Shown: positions 1 to 7,642 of the stretch, one piece after another | Layout: each line of letters begins with the position of its first letter | Position numbering within the stretch: the first letter of the stretch is position 1 | Origin: Gottfriedia sp049568075 | GTDB lineage: Bacteria; Bacillota; Bacilli; Bacillales; Bacillaceae_G | Direction: 5' to 3' (one strand) | Length of the DNA: 64,000 nucleotides | Assembly (NCBI GenBank): GCA_049568075.1 | Contig: CP144911.1 | Translations under genes and position numbers: made by a program | The notes under the pieces: generated by a model | The model's database searches: none | Told to the model about the DNA's origin: nothing | The model's input: only the letters and a program-made list of their open reading frames with translations

Positions 1-361
1 CTCCCCCATAAGGTAAATCAGTAATACTACACTTTAAACTCATCCATCCAGCTAATGCTTTTACTTCCTCTGGCGTTACGTCAGGATGAAATCTGATTCC
101 CCCTTTTGTAGGTCCTAGTGCATCGTTATGTTGAGCTCGATATCCTTGAAATACTTTTGTCTCACCATTATCCATTTGAACGGGAATACTAAATTCTAAA
201 AATCGCATTGGTGTTTTAAGGAAATCAAATACTTGACTCGGGTAATTCATTATTCCAATTGCTTCATTTAACGTTTCTCTAAACTCCTGGAGGGAATCAT
301 CTATTTCTACCTGTTCACTACTCGTTTCATTTTGTTCTACTTCGGTTAAATTTGAACTCAT
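1..361 (-). CDS. rocG/gudB-like: Glutamate dehydrogenase, N-terminal part (runs off window)
   Basis: The first 120 residues are visible on the minus strand, starting at the ATG at 359-361 behind GAGGTG. They contain the family motif GPTKGGIRFHP, whose lysine binds substrate in Glu/Leu/Phe dehydrogenases, followed by TPEEVKALAGWMSLK. The enzyme deaminates glutamate to 2-oxoglutarate with NAD(P). An acidic N-terminal extension of about 30 residues resembles Bacillus RocG/GudB. A sigma-54 promoter lies just upstream, as for B. subtilis rocG, so a catabolic (RocG-like) role is inferred. The rest of the gene lies outside the window, so completeness cannot be judged. Confidence 0.93.
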   Translation of the reverse strand, partial: MSSNLTEVEQNETSSEQVEIDDSLQEFRETLNEAIGIMNYPSQVFDFLKTPMRFLEFSIPVQMDNGETKVFQGYRAQHNDALGPTKGGIRFHPDVTPEEVKALAGWMSLKCSITDLPYGG

Positions 362-396
362 TTTCTACACCTCATTAGTTATTTTAAAAATTTAAT

Positions 397-413
397 AGCA
401 ATTCCTGTGCCAA
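397..413 (-). promoter_or_regulatory. Sigma-54 (-24/-12) promoter of glutamate dehydrogenase
   Basis: On the minus strand the sequence reads TTGGCACAGGAATTGCT. This matches the sigma-54 consensus TGGCAC-N5-TTGCW with correct GG-GC spacing. It sits about 35 bases before the start codon. Such promoters need an AAA+ enhancer-binding activator. Confidence 0.88.
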
Positions 414-575
414 CTTGAATTCATATCATTATTTTGTGAAGTGATAAAATAGACATAGGCTTATTAGAAAGGCAATTACAAGACTTTATCTATTTTTTTG
501 AAAGATCCTTTTTAGTGTTTTTGTCCTTCATTAGCCTAAATGGTCCTTTAGTGAAAATATGATTGAATGCATGAA

Positions 576-613
576 TTATTCAATTTTGCATTAATCATTA
601 TTCAAAATTGAAT
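576..613. promoter_or_regulatory. Putative upstream activator site (inverted repeat)
   Basis: A perfect 11-bp inverted repeat (ATTCAATTTTG at 578-588 and its complement at 603-613, 14-base spacer) lies about 165 bases upstream of the sigma-54 promoter at 397-413. The TTATTCA...GCAT...CATTATTCAA pattern recurs at 2331-2357 between two other sigma-54 promoters, which suggests a shared enhancer. The function is inferred from position and recurrence. Confidence 0.45.
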
Positions 614-673
614 TACTTAAAATGCATTATCAAAGAAAAGAGAAATGCGAACCAAATATTCCAGAGTAGACAC

Positions 674-712
674 AAAAAAAGTCACAAGGTGTAAATTTCC
701 TAGTGACTTTTC
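674..712 (-). terminator. Rho-independent terminator of puuP-like gene
   Basis: AAAAGTCAC and GTGACTTTT form a stem around a 17-base loop, followed on the minus strand by a T run. It lies directly after the permease stop codon at 728. Confidence 0.8.
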
Positions 713-727
713 TTCATTATAAGTTTA

Positions 728-2065
728 CTACACAGCAGCCTCTTCTTCATATTTAGGAGGTGCAATTTGGAATGCCTTAGTTAGATAAATTAGATATAAT
801 AATCCAACGACGAACCAAACTGTTCCCATTATTAGGGAGCTTTTTTCAATGTTAAACCATAGAATTGCTACTGATCCGGCTCCAATTAAAGGCAAAAGCA
901 AGTATGAAAAGAAGCCTTTGACTGATCTATGCTTTCCGCGAATGTAAAAATGGTTAATGACTGATAAGTTAACAAAAGTAAATGCCATTAATGCTCCGAA
1001 GTTAATTAATGAAGTGGCTGTTACCAAGTTGAAAAAGATTGCTGATAATGAAATCACACCAACGAAAATTACGTTAAATGCTGGTGTTTTCCATTTTGGG
1101 TGAACAAATCCAAACCATTTATCTGGGAAAACTTTGTCACGCCCCATTACAAATAACAAACGTGATACACTCGCATGTGAAGCCAATGCAGAAGCAAGTG
1201 TATTAATAAAAGTAATGCATAAGAAAATTGACTGAAATAATTTGCCACCTACATAGAGTGCAATCTCTGGTGATGCAGCATCTGGATGCTTAAATCTAGA
1301 TATGTCTGGGTAGTACAATTGAATGAAAAATGATGTAACCGTGAAGATTACGCCTCCCCAAAGAGCTGTGTAAAGAATTGCTTTAGGAATTGTTTTTGCA
1401 GGGTTTATTGCTTCTTCTGATAAAGTAGAAACAGCATCAAATCCTAAAAATGAGAAGCAAAGGATTGTTGCACCGGTTACTAATGTACCAAAATGCATTC
1501 CTGCATTAAAAAGTGGTTTAATACTAAAGCCGCCATATCCTTCTCCATGATGTAAACCTTGGATTACTAGAATGATAAAGACAACCATAATCGCAAGCTG
1601 GACTAATACAAAGAAGGTATTGAAGTTCGCCAGCATATTTATACTTCTTAAGTTTAAGAAAGTAACTAGTCCTACAAACCCAACTACCCATATCCAGGTT
1701 GGAACATTTGGAAAAAGTGCATTTAAGTAAATTTTCGTTAACAAAGCATTTACCATAGGTAGGAACAAGTAATCTAGTAATGATGACCAGCCAACTAGAA
1801 AACCTAAGTGACCACTGATCGCTTTCTGGGTGTATGTGTATGCAGACCCAGCTTCAGGAAATACTCTTACTAACTTGCCGTAGCTAACAGCTGTAAATAA
1901 CATTCCTATTAGAGCTACTATATATGCACTTGGTACGTGACCATTAGTTACATCAGAAACAATTCCAAATGTGTCGAAAACAACCATAGGGGTCATATAG
2001 GCCAACCCCATCATAACTACTTGCCATAACTTTAAGGATCTTTTTAACTGTGTTTTATTTTCCAC
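728..2065 (-). CDS. puuP-like: APC-family permease, putrescine importer PuuP-like
   Basis: This 445-residue membrane protein has about 12 hydrophobic segments. It closely follows the PuuP pattern: SLKLWQVVMMGLAYMTPM near the N terminus, FDTFGIVS, FPEAGSAYTYTQK, VGWSSLLDYLFLPM, CFSFLGFDAVSTLSEE and ASHASVSRLLFVMGRD. E. coli PuuP imports putrescine, so polyamine or amino-acid uptake is the best guess. The start is a GTG at 2065 behind AAGGGG. The gene is monocistronic, with a sigma-54 promoter upstream, a cre-like box in the leader and its own terminator. It lies between glutamate dehydrogenase and a divergent second permease. The substrate is inferred. Confidence 0.85.
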   Translation of the reverse strand: MENKTQLKRSLKLWQVVMMGLAYMTPMVVFDTFGIVSDVTNGHVPSAYIVALIGMLFTAVSYGKLVRVFPEAGSAYTYTQKAISGHLGFLVGWSSLLDYLFLPMVNALLTKIYLNALFPNVPTWIWVVGFVGLVTFLNLRSINMLANFNTFFVLVQLAIMVVFIILVIQGLHHGEGYGGFSIKPLFNAGMHFGTLVTGATILCFSFLGFDAVSTLSEEAINPAKTIPKAILYTALWGGVIFTVTSFFIQLYYPDISRFKHPDAASPEIALYVGGKLFQSIFLCITFINTLASALASHASVSRLLFVMGRDKVFPDKWFGFVHPKWKTPAFNVIFVGVISLSAIFFNLVTATSLINFGALMAFTFVNLSVINHFYIRGKHRSVKGFFSYLLLPLIGAGSVAILWFNIEKSSLIMGTVWFVVGLLYLIYLTKAFQIAPPKYEEEAAV

Positions 2066-2090
2066 CTATCATATCCCCTTCGTTTTTTAG

Positions 2091-2104
2091 ATTAAGCGCT
2101 TTCA
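2091..2104 (-). promoter_or_regulatory. cre-like CcpA site in puuP-like leader
   Basis: On the minus strand this reads TGAAAGCGCTTAAT, close to the cre consensus TGWNANCGNTNWCA except at the last two bases. It lies between the sigma-54 promoter (2195-2211) and the start codon, where bound CcpA could act as a roadblock. The role is inferred. Confidence 0.45.
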
Positions 2105-2194
2105 CCGAAATAACCACTTCCTTATAATTCTTACTTTTCCGACAGAAACCTCCTTTTTTTGAATATTTAAATAAGTCTAGTCTTTTTCTAGAAC

Positions 2195-2211
2195 TGCAAG
2201 TTTTATGCCAA
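2195..2211 (-). promoter_or_regulatory. Sigma-54 promoter of puuP-like gene
   Basis: The minus strand reads TTGGCATAAAACTTGCA. This is the -24/-12 consensus with one change (TGGCAT for TGGCAC) and correct spacing. It lies about 130 bases before the GTG start. Confidence 0.75.
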
Positions 2212-2330
2212 AATATTAATTTTTTGTAAACGTTATAAAGAACAGCTACTATTGCTTTGAAATTAGTAAGTATTAATAGAAGAAACGAATTTCTTATCAC
2301 TAAAATCTACTTTTATAATCAGCCTGGTCG

Positions 2331-2358
2331 TTATTCAGTCCTGCATACATTATTCAAG
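2331..2358. promoter_or_regulatory. Putative shared activator site between divergent sigma-54 promoters
   Basis: TTATTCA, then GCAT, then CATTATTCAA occur with nearly the same spacing as at 576-605. The site lies about 120 bases from the puuP-like promoter and 60 bases from the divergent permease promoter, so one activator could serve both. This is inferred from recurrence only. Confidence 0.4.
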
Positions 2359-2418
2359 ACCTCATAGTATTTACTACTTTTTTATACGAATCTCTTTAAA
2401 TTACTCACATCTATTAGA

Positions 2419-2435
2419 CTGGCACGGAAGTTGCA
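2419..2435 (+). promoter_or_regulatory. Sigma-54 promoter of ACT-family permease
   Basis: CTGGCACGGAAGTTGCA is a perfect match to TGGCAC-N5-TTGCA. It lies 165 bases before the permease start at 2600, which leaves a long leader. Confidence 0.88.
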
Positions 2436-2599
2436 TTATTAACGATAAACTACCACTCTGCCCAATTTTAGGTACGAGAAAAATATGTAGATTTTTTTCC
2501 CAGTCGATAATAAAACTTTTAGTTAATTTAATCTGACTAACTATGAGTTTAATTATAAGAAAATTCTGTAAATTTATTCAAAATTGGAGGAGATGATTT

Positions 2600-4033
2600 A
2601 TGAGTAAACAAGGTATTGATTCAGATGCTTTACAATCGTTTAACTACAAACAGGAATTACAGCGATCATTAAAATTTTTCAGTTCATTTGCAGTTGCGTT
2701 CTCGTTTATCTCAATTACAACTGGTATTTTTAGCTCTTATAGTCTTGCTTTAGGAGCAGCCGGACCTGCTGGAATTTGGACATGGCCATTTGTCATGGTG
2801 GGACATTTACTTGTAGCCTTAATATTTGCAGATTTATCGAGCAAAATCCCTTTAAGTGGCTATGTATACCAATGGGTTAGTCGTTTAACGAACCGGGGAT
2901 TTGGTTGGTTTACAGGTTGGGCAGCGCTATGTTACTTAATTATTGTTGTACCTACTGTTGATTATGGTGTAGCGCCAATTTTTCTTGATTTAATTGGTAT
3001 TAAGAGTACGACTACAGTTCTTACAACCGTCGTGTTAATAACAATCATTATACAAGCATTATTAAATATTTACGGAGTAAGGATTGCTACAATCATTAAT
3101 AATTCAGCTGTCTATACAGAAGTAATCGGATTTATAGGCATTATTATTATTTTAAGTTTTGTCTTATTTTTCAAAGGAGCAGATTTTTCATTATTAACTT
3201 ACACTGCTCACAAGGTTGGCTCAAATGGAAGCTATTTAACAGCATTTGTACTATCAGTCGTAATGGGCTCTTATACATTAGTAGGCTTTGAAGCTGCGGC
3301 AAATTTAGCAGAAGAAACAGTGGATGCTAATAAAACCGTACCTAAGGCCATCGTTTACTCAATGTTACTTGCAGGTGTAATTGGATTTGTATTCTTAATC
3401 ATTGTTACTTCTGGAATTAAAGATATTAATAGTATCATGGCTTCTGCTTCCCCTATTTCTGATATTTTACAATCACGTTTAGGCACTGCAGTCGCTGACT
3501 TCTTCCTTGCATTAGTTATTGTGTCAATTTTTGCTTGCGGATTAATCATTATGGCTTCTGCTTCTCGACTTATTTATGCTCTTTCAAGAGACAATGTGTT
3601 TTTCGCTTCAAATGTGTTTAAAAAGGTTGATAAAAAACACAATGTACCGTACAATGCGATAATTTTAGTTTCTGTACTAGGCATTATTGCTGTATTCTAT
3701 TTCGGGAAACTATCATTATTAATAGGTACTTCGGCGGCTCTTCCGGCCATAATTTACTTAATTACTGTAATCTCATACGCTACTAAAATTAAGACCTTAC
3801 CAGATACAGATGGTTTTAAGTTAGGAAAATGGCGACTACCTGTGACGATCCTTGCGATTATTTGGTTAGTATTTGAAGTTGGTATTTTAACACTCCCAAA
3901 AGATTTCCTACCAACTACTAAAGTAATCCTTTACTTATTTCTTGCTGGAATAGTTATTTACTGGACTCTATTCAGATCCAGAATACAGGAAGGGAAAATT
4001 GGTATTAATTTAGAGAAGGATTTAGATATATAA
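2600..4033 (+). CDS. Amino acid/choline/GABA-type permease (APC superfamily, ACT-like)
   Basis: This 477-residue integral membrane protein starts at an ATG behind GGAGGAG. The N-terminal part (LQRSLKFFSSFAVAFSFISITTGIFSSYSLALGAAGPAGIW) and the later GSYTLVGFEAAANLAEETVDANKTVPKAI are typical of the amino acid-choline transporter branch. About 12 membrane segments are visible. Known members carry GABA, choline, polyamines or amino acids; the substrate here is not determinable. It is transcribed divergently from the puuP-like gene and has a perfect sigma-54 promoter, which ties it to nitrogen or amino-acid catabolism. A bidirectional terminator and a repeat element lie downstream. Confidence 0.82.
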   Translation: MSKQGIDSDALQSFNYKQELQRSLKFFSSFAVAFSFISITTGIFSSYSLALGAAGPAGIWTWPFVMVGHLLVALIFADLSSKIPLSGYVYQWVSRLTNRGFGWFTGWAALCYLIIVVPTVDYGVAPIFLDLIGIKSTTTVLTTVVLITIIIQALLNIYGVRIATIINNSAVYTEVIGFIGIIIILSFVLFFKGADFSLLTYTAHKVGSNGSYLTAFVLSVVMGSYTLVGFEAAANLAEETVDANKTVPKAIVYSMLLAGVIGFVFLIIVTSGIKDINSIMASASPISDILQSRLGTAVADFFLALVIVSIFACGLIIMASASRLIYALSRDNVFFASNVFKKVDKKHNVPYNAIILVSVLGIIAVFYFGKLSLLIGTSAALPAIIYLITVISYATKIKTLPDTDGFKLGKWRLPVTILAIIWLVFEVGILTLPKDFLPTTKVILYLFLAGIVIYWTLFRSRIQEGKIGINLEKDLDI

Positions 4034-4035
4034 AG

Positions 4036-4193
4036 TTCAGACTGTTGACAAACGCTCGCTTTCTTCGTTGCTTCGCCTGTCTGCGGTGCTCATTACCGAT
4101 TAAGGTAACTCCGCTCCTCACCAGGCTTCGCGCCTCGAAAGACAAGCGCTTGCAATCAGTCCGAAACTCAAATTTTTTGTACTTTGTTTACTC
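4036..4193 (+). repeat. Intergenic repeat element with inverted ends, full-length copy
   Basis: The sequence starts TCAGACTGTTGACAAACGCTC and ends in a partial inverted copy (AGCGCTTGCAATCAGTCCGA), followed by a tail reading ACTTTGTTTACTC. The middle is GC-richer than its surroundings. A deleted copy of the same element, in the opposite orientation, lies at 44136-44200. No protein-coding signal is convincing inside it, although a stop-free frame runs through. Confidence 0.6.
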
Positions 4194-4236
4194 AAAAAAG
4201 CCGATGCTCCTTATAATAGAGGAGATTGGCTTTTTA
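4194..4236. terminator. Bidirectional terminator between convergent permease and frlB-like gene
   Basis: AAAAAGCC...CTCCT-tataat-AGGAG...GGCTTTTT forms a stem flanked by A and T runs. It can end both the plus-strand permease and the minus-strand deglycase gene at 4253. Confidence 0.8.
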
Positions 4237-4252
4237 TTAACTAAAAAATTGA

Positions 4253-5221
4253 TTAGTATTCTAGCTTCCACATATATCTTCTTTTTGTTAACGGATGATT
4301 TCTAACTTTAGCTAGCTGCTCTGCATACACTCGTAAAACACCAGAAATTAAAATTGGATTGAAGTAATCTACAACTTCTTTTGAAATGACAGAACCTAAA
4401 CCAAAATCTTTTGCATCCACCAAAGTTGTTTTAGCTTCGAATCGATTTAAGAATTCAAGTGCGCGAGAATCCATATCTCTTGTTCTACCATCATTCATCA
4501 ATAATAAGAATGGTACATCCTTGTCTACAATTTCAAATGGTCCATGGAAGAATTCACCATCGTGGAATGTTCCTGAATTAATCCATTGCATTTCCATTAG
4601 TAGGCAGATTGAGAAGGAGTACGCAACTTCATGCGTTGCGCCGCTAGACATTACATAAATCACTTCGTCGTCTTTATAAGCTTTCGCAAAAGCTTGAGCT
4701 TGTGGAAGAGCTGTAGCAACAGATTGTTGAATTAAATCGTAAATATTATTGAATCCATCTTGCATTTTCTCATAATATTCGTAGCCTTCAAATTGATTCA
4801 AGATTTCAACTGCTAAGCCTAATACATTTGTCATTTTTTCCATTTTTGCTGCATAATTAGCTGCCCAGCCATGGTAGACTACATAATCAGCATCCTTTGT
4901 GATTGCCGATTCTTTTTCATATGTAACGGCAATTACATGTGCCCCTAGTTCTTTTGCTTTTGTAGTTGCAGTAACTGTTTCTGGAGTTGATCCACCTAGT
5001 GAACATGTAATAACGATACTTGTATCATCTACAGAAACTGGAGTTGCATAATTAAATTCATTTGCAGTATAAAGACTGACACGAAGTTGTTTAGCATTAG
5101 CCTCTAAGAAATATTTTGCTGGATATAATTCCGCCTTTGAAGCACCACATCCTACAAAAAATACACTTTTAATTTCTGGCTGCTTTTCTTTAATTTGAGA
5201 AATGACATAATTCAATTCCAT
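4253..5221 (-). CDS. frlB: SIS-domain fructosamine-6-phosphate deglycase, FrlB-like (copy 1)
   Basis: This 322-residue sugar isomerase (SIS) protein starts at the ATG at 5219-5221 behind GGAGGG; an upstream in-frame ATG has no ribosome site. It follows the FrlB pattern throughout: FFVGCGASKAELYPAKYFLE, SLYTANEF, ITCSLGGSTPETV, EMQWINSGTFHDGEFFHGPFE, and the C-terminal NHPLTKRRYMWKLEY. FrlB-type enzymes cleave fructoselysine-6-phosphate or related Amadori phosphates to glucose-6-phosphate and the amine. It is a single gene divergent from the GntR regulator and has its own sigma-A promoter and operator. It is clearly paralogous to the protein at 6638-7606, so the two may differ in the amino-acid moiety they accept. 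Confidence 0.88.
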   Translation of the reverse strand: MELNYVISQIKEKQPEIKSVFFVGCGASKAELYPAKYFLEANAKQLRVSLYTANEFNYATPVSVDDTSIVITCSLGGSTPETVTATTKAKELGAHVIAVTYEKESAITKDADYVVYHGWAANYAAKMEKMTNVLGLAVEILNQFEGYEYYEKMQDGFNNIYDLIQQSVATALPQAQAFAKAYKDDEVIYVMSSGATHEVAYSFSICLLMEMQWINSGTFHDGEFFHGPFEIVDKDVPFLLLMNDGRTRDMDSRALEFLNRFEAKTTLVDAKDFGLGSVISKEVVDYFNPILISGVLRVYAEQLAKVRNHPLTKRRYMWKLEY

Positions 5222-5253
5222 TTTTATCCCTCCGCATATTATATGATATATCA

Positions 5254-5294
5254 TTATATAACGTTATAGTAACGGATATATCATATAAAGTCAA
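5254..5294 (-). promoter_or_regulatory. Sigma-A promoter and GntR-type operator of frlB copy 1
   Basis: The minus strand has TTGACT (5289-5294), a 17-base spacer and TACTAT (5266-5271). The palindromic TTATATAACGTTATA (plus strand, 5254-5268) overlaps the -10 edge. The same core occurs at 5362-5383 and 11698-11713. Confidence 0.75.
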
Positions 5295-5349
5295 TAACTA
5301 TTCTGAAAATTATTAATCTTACATAAATAGAGTGAATTTGTTATATACA

Positions 5350-5363
5350 TGAAAACACTTTCA
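5350..5363 (+). promoter_or_regulatory. cre-like site before the GntR regulator
   Basis: TGAAAACACTTTCA is a palindromic match to the CcpA cre consensus with one mismatch at the central CG. It abuts the regulator operator and suggests carbon catabolite control of the frl genes. Confidence 0.55.
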
Positions 5364-5383
5364 TTATATAATATTATATAATG
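5362..5383. promoter_or_regulatory. Perfect 22-bp palindrome, autoregulatory operator
   Basis: A perfect palindrome with half-site CATTATATAAT, about 30 bases before the GntR start, contains TTATATAATATTATA, the variant of the operator core at the two frl promoters. It includes a possible -10 element (TATAAT). Autoregulation is inferred. Confidence 0.65.
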
Positions 5384-5412
5384 ACTTATCGCTCGAAAGG
5401 ACCATATAACAA

Positions 5413-6141
5413 ATGAAACTAAATAATTCAATTTCAACGCCTTTATATGATCAATTAAAACAAATAATTAAGGACTCCATCTTGCAAGAAGTCTACAAAC
5501 AAGGTGAGAGACTTCCGAACGAAACAGAGCTATGTGAAATCTATGGTGTTAGCCGAATAACAGTTAGAAGAGCCATCCAGGACTTAACCGATGAAGGTCT
5601 ACTAGAGCGCAAACAAGGAAAAGGTACATTTGTCATGCGATCTAAAATTGCAAGAGAATTAGTTTCGGTTGATGGTTTTACAGACTTTAACAAACAATTA
5701 GGTAAAAATCCTTCGAAGCAAATTCTTGTTTGTGAGGAATTGAAAGCTACTCCTAAAATTGCAGAATCGCTTCATATAGCAGTTAATACTCCTGTATTAA
5801 GGCTTGTTCGATTGATGTTTATTGATGACTACCCTTTTACACTTGATGAAACTCACTATTCCTTAGAACGTTTCCCTAACTTAACAAGTCACTTCCTTCA
5901 GAATAGTTCAACTTATGAAGTACTAAAAAAGATATATAACGTCGATATGAATTCTTGTACTACCCATAAAGTTATCACTGTAGTGCCAGCTGGAAAGCTT
6001 GAAGCAGAACATTTAGATTGTGAACTTGGTGAAACTTTATTTAATATTGATAAAACTGTTTACGATGAAAATAAAGTCCCAATCCATACTTCTAACTTTA
6101 AAACACGCACTGAATTAATTGCTTTAACAATTACAACTTAA
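5413..6141 (+). CDS. frlR-like: GntR/HutC-family transcriptional regulator of the frl genes
   Basis: This 242-residue protein has an N-terminal winged helix of about 70 residues (PLYDQLKQIIKDSIL, RLPNETELCEIYGVSRITVRRAIQDLTDEGLLERKQGKGTFV) and a C-terminal UTRA effector domain (LRLVRLMFIDDYPFTLDETHYS). UTRA domains bind small metabolites, often sugar phosphates. It lies between the two frlB-like genes and is divergent from copy 1. A perfect palindrome precedes it, and the same core covers both frl promoters. It is therefore probably the local repressor, relieved by an Amadori phosphate. It corresponds in position and family to B. subtilis FrlR. The ribosome site AAAGGA lies 11 bases from the ATG. 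Confidence 0.87.
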   Translation: MKLNNSISTPLYDQLKQIIKDSILQEVYKQGERLPNETELCEIYGVSRITVRRAIQDLTDEGLLERKQGKGTFVMRSKIARELVSVDGFTDFNKQLGKNPSKQILVCEELKATPKIAESLHIAVNTPVLRLVRLMFIDDYPFTLDETHYSLERFPNLTSHFLQNSSTYEVLKKIYNVDMNSCTTHKVITVVPAGKLEAEHLDCELGETLFNIDKTVYDENKVPIHTSNFKTRTELIALTITT

Positions 6142-6149
6142 AGTGTAAT

Positions 6150-6188
6150 AAAAAGACTTCTCTGTTGATGACAGAGAAGTTTTTTATT
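6150..6188 (+). terminator. Terminator of GntR regulator
   Basis: AAAAGACTTCTCTG-ttgatga-CAGAGAAGTTTTTT lies just after the stop codon at 6141. Confidence 0.88.
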
Positions 6189-6250
6189 GTGTTGAATAAA
6201 ATCGTCAATATTGAAAAATTAAAGGGAGTGTGATTTTTACATATTCAAGA

Positions 6251-6407
6251 ATGGTTTATGAGTATGTAATAAAGCGTGAATATGAAAATAACTTACTTAC
6301 AAAGAGGTATGAGGACGTGTTGAAGCATATTTACGAAAACAACTTCCTCATACGGGGTTCATGAGAAAGTATTTAACCATATTTTTGAAAATAACATCGA
6401 GATCTGA
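6251..6407 (+). pseudogene. Small frame-interrupted ORF with repeated ENN motif
   Basis: An ATG at 6251 opens 37 codons (MVYEYVIKREYENNLL..., later KHIYENNFLI) ending at 6362-6364. A second reading frame continues with a related repeat (VHEKVFNHIFENNIEI) to a stop at 6405-6407. The phrase (I/E)(Y/F)ENN thus appears three times across a frame change, which suggests a small decayed gene of charged repeats. I do not recognise the family. The rest of 6190-6580 shows no gene I can support. Confidence 0.25.
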
Positions 6408-6584
6408 TTAATTTTAATTGATTTTGTTCAGTAATAATCAATCCGCAATCAAATTAATTTTTATTCTGTTTGGTATTCGTGCTACTCACTCGAATTTCTT
6501 TCTGATTAGTGGCCTTATTTGCAGTTATGGCTTTTTTATTTGCACTTCCACATTTTTCGAAACACACCTTCATTTCACCACGCC

Positions 6585-6615
6585 AAACAGGCATCGCTAT
6601 ATTCGATGCCTGTTT
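6585..6615. terminator. Hairpin downstream of frlB copy 2
   Basis: AAACAGGCATCG-ctatatt-CGATGCCTGTTT is a perfect 12-bp stem lying 22 bases beyond the stop of the minus-strand gene. The T run is short, so termination efficiency is uncertain. Confidence 0.6.
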
Positions 6616-6637
6616 CGCTTCATTATAGAATGAAAGA

Positions 6638-7606
6638 TTAGTATTCTAGTTTCCACATATATCTTCTTTTTGTCAGTGGGTGATTACGTGCAATTGATAA
6701 TTGTTCTGCATATGTTCGAACTACACCAGTAATTAGCATTGGGTTAAAGTAGTCAACTACTTCTTTTGCAATGACTGAGCCTAATCCAAAGTCTTTCGCA
6801 TCAACTACAGTCGTTTTTGCATCGAAGCGATTTAGAAATTCTAGTGCTCTTGAATCCATTGCTCTTGTTCGGCCATCATTCATTAGCAATAAGAATGGTA
6901 CACCTTTGTCTACGATTTCGAAAGGTCCGTGGAAGAATTCGCCATCATGGAAGCTTCCTGAATTGATCCATTGCATTTCCATTAATAAGCAGATTGAAAA
7001 AGCATATGCAACTTCGTAAGTTGCACCACTAGACATTACATAAATATTTGGTTCATCTTTATAAGCTTCAGCGAATGCTTTTGCTTGTGGTAGGACCGTC
7101 TCTACCGATGATTCAATTAGAGCATAGATTTTTGAAAAACCATCCAGCATTTTATTGTAGTACTCGTATCCTTCAAATTGGTCAAGAATTTCAACAGCAA
7201 GACCAAGAACCTTTGTCATTTTTTCTAATTTAGCTGCATAGTTTGCTTCCCAGCCATGGTATACAACATAATCAGTATCTTTCGTTATAGCAGCATCCTC
7301 AACATGTGTAACCGCAATCACATGTGCTCCCAAATCCTTTGCTCTTGAAGTGGCTGTGACAGTTTCTGGAGTAGTGCCACCTAATGAGCATGTGATGACG
7401 ATACTCGTTTCATCAACGGAAACTGGAGTAGCGTAATTAAATTCATTCGCTGTAAAAAGGCTTGTGCGAACTTGCTTCGCGTTCCCTTCTAAGAAATATT
7501 TTGCTGGATATAAATCCGCCTTTGATGCACCACAGCCTACAAAAAATACACTTTTTATATTTGGCTGTTTTTCTTGAATTTGTTTAATTATGTACTTTAA
7601 TTCCAC
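6638..7606 (-). CDS. frlB: SIS-domain fructosamine-6-phosphate deglycase, FrlB-like (copy 2)
   Basis: This 322-residue protein is highly similar over its whole length to the product of 4253-5221 (SVFFVGCGASKADLYPAKYFLE, TCSLGGTTPETVTATS, HDGEFFHGPFEIVDKG, NHPLTKRRYMWKLEY). The start is placed at the GTG at 7604-7606, eight bases after GGAGG; this gives MELKYIIKQIQEKQP, which aligns with MELNYVISQIKEKQP of copy 1. An upstream TTG at 7621 overlaps the ribosome site and is rejected. It is the last gene of the importer-kinase-epimerase operon, so it should act on the phosphorylated substrate made by the FrlD-like kinase. Confidence 0.88.
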   Translation of the reverse strand: MELKYIIKQIQEKQPNIKSVFFVGCGASKADLYPAKYFLEGNAKQVRTSLFTANEFNYATPVSVDETSIVITCSLGGTTPETVTATSRAKDLGAHVIAVTHVEDAAITKDTDYVVYHGWEANYAAKLEKMTKVLGLAVEILDQFEGYEYYNKMLDGFSKIYALIESSVETVLPQAKAFAEAYKDEPNIYVMSSGATYEVAYAFSICLLMEMQWINSGSFHDGEFFHGPFEIVDKGVPFLLLMNDGRTRAMDSRALEFLNRFDAKTTVVDAKDFGLGSVIAKEVVDYFNPMLITGVVRTYAEQLSIARNHPLTKRRYMWKLEY

Positions 7607-7642
7607 TTGTTTCTCCTCCAATAATGTTAGTTTGTCTAGCTT

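Noticed and set aside
2055..2300. 81-codon open frame before the puuP-like gene
   Set aside because: It covers a sigma-54 promoter and cre-like box, so it is regulatory DNA rather than a gene.
4045..4305. 86-codon open frame reading MTNARFLRCFAC...
   Set aside because: It lies inside the intergenic repeat at 4036-4193 and a terminator, has no ribosome site and resembles no protein.
6418..6633. 71-codon open frame downstream of the frl GntR gene
   Set aside because: It lacks a ribosome site, runs through the terminator hairpin at 6585-6615 and has no protein-like pattern.
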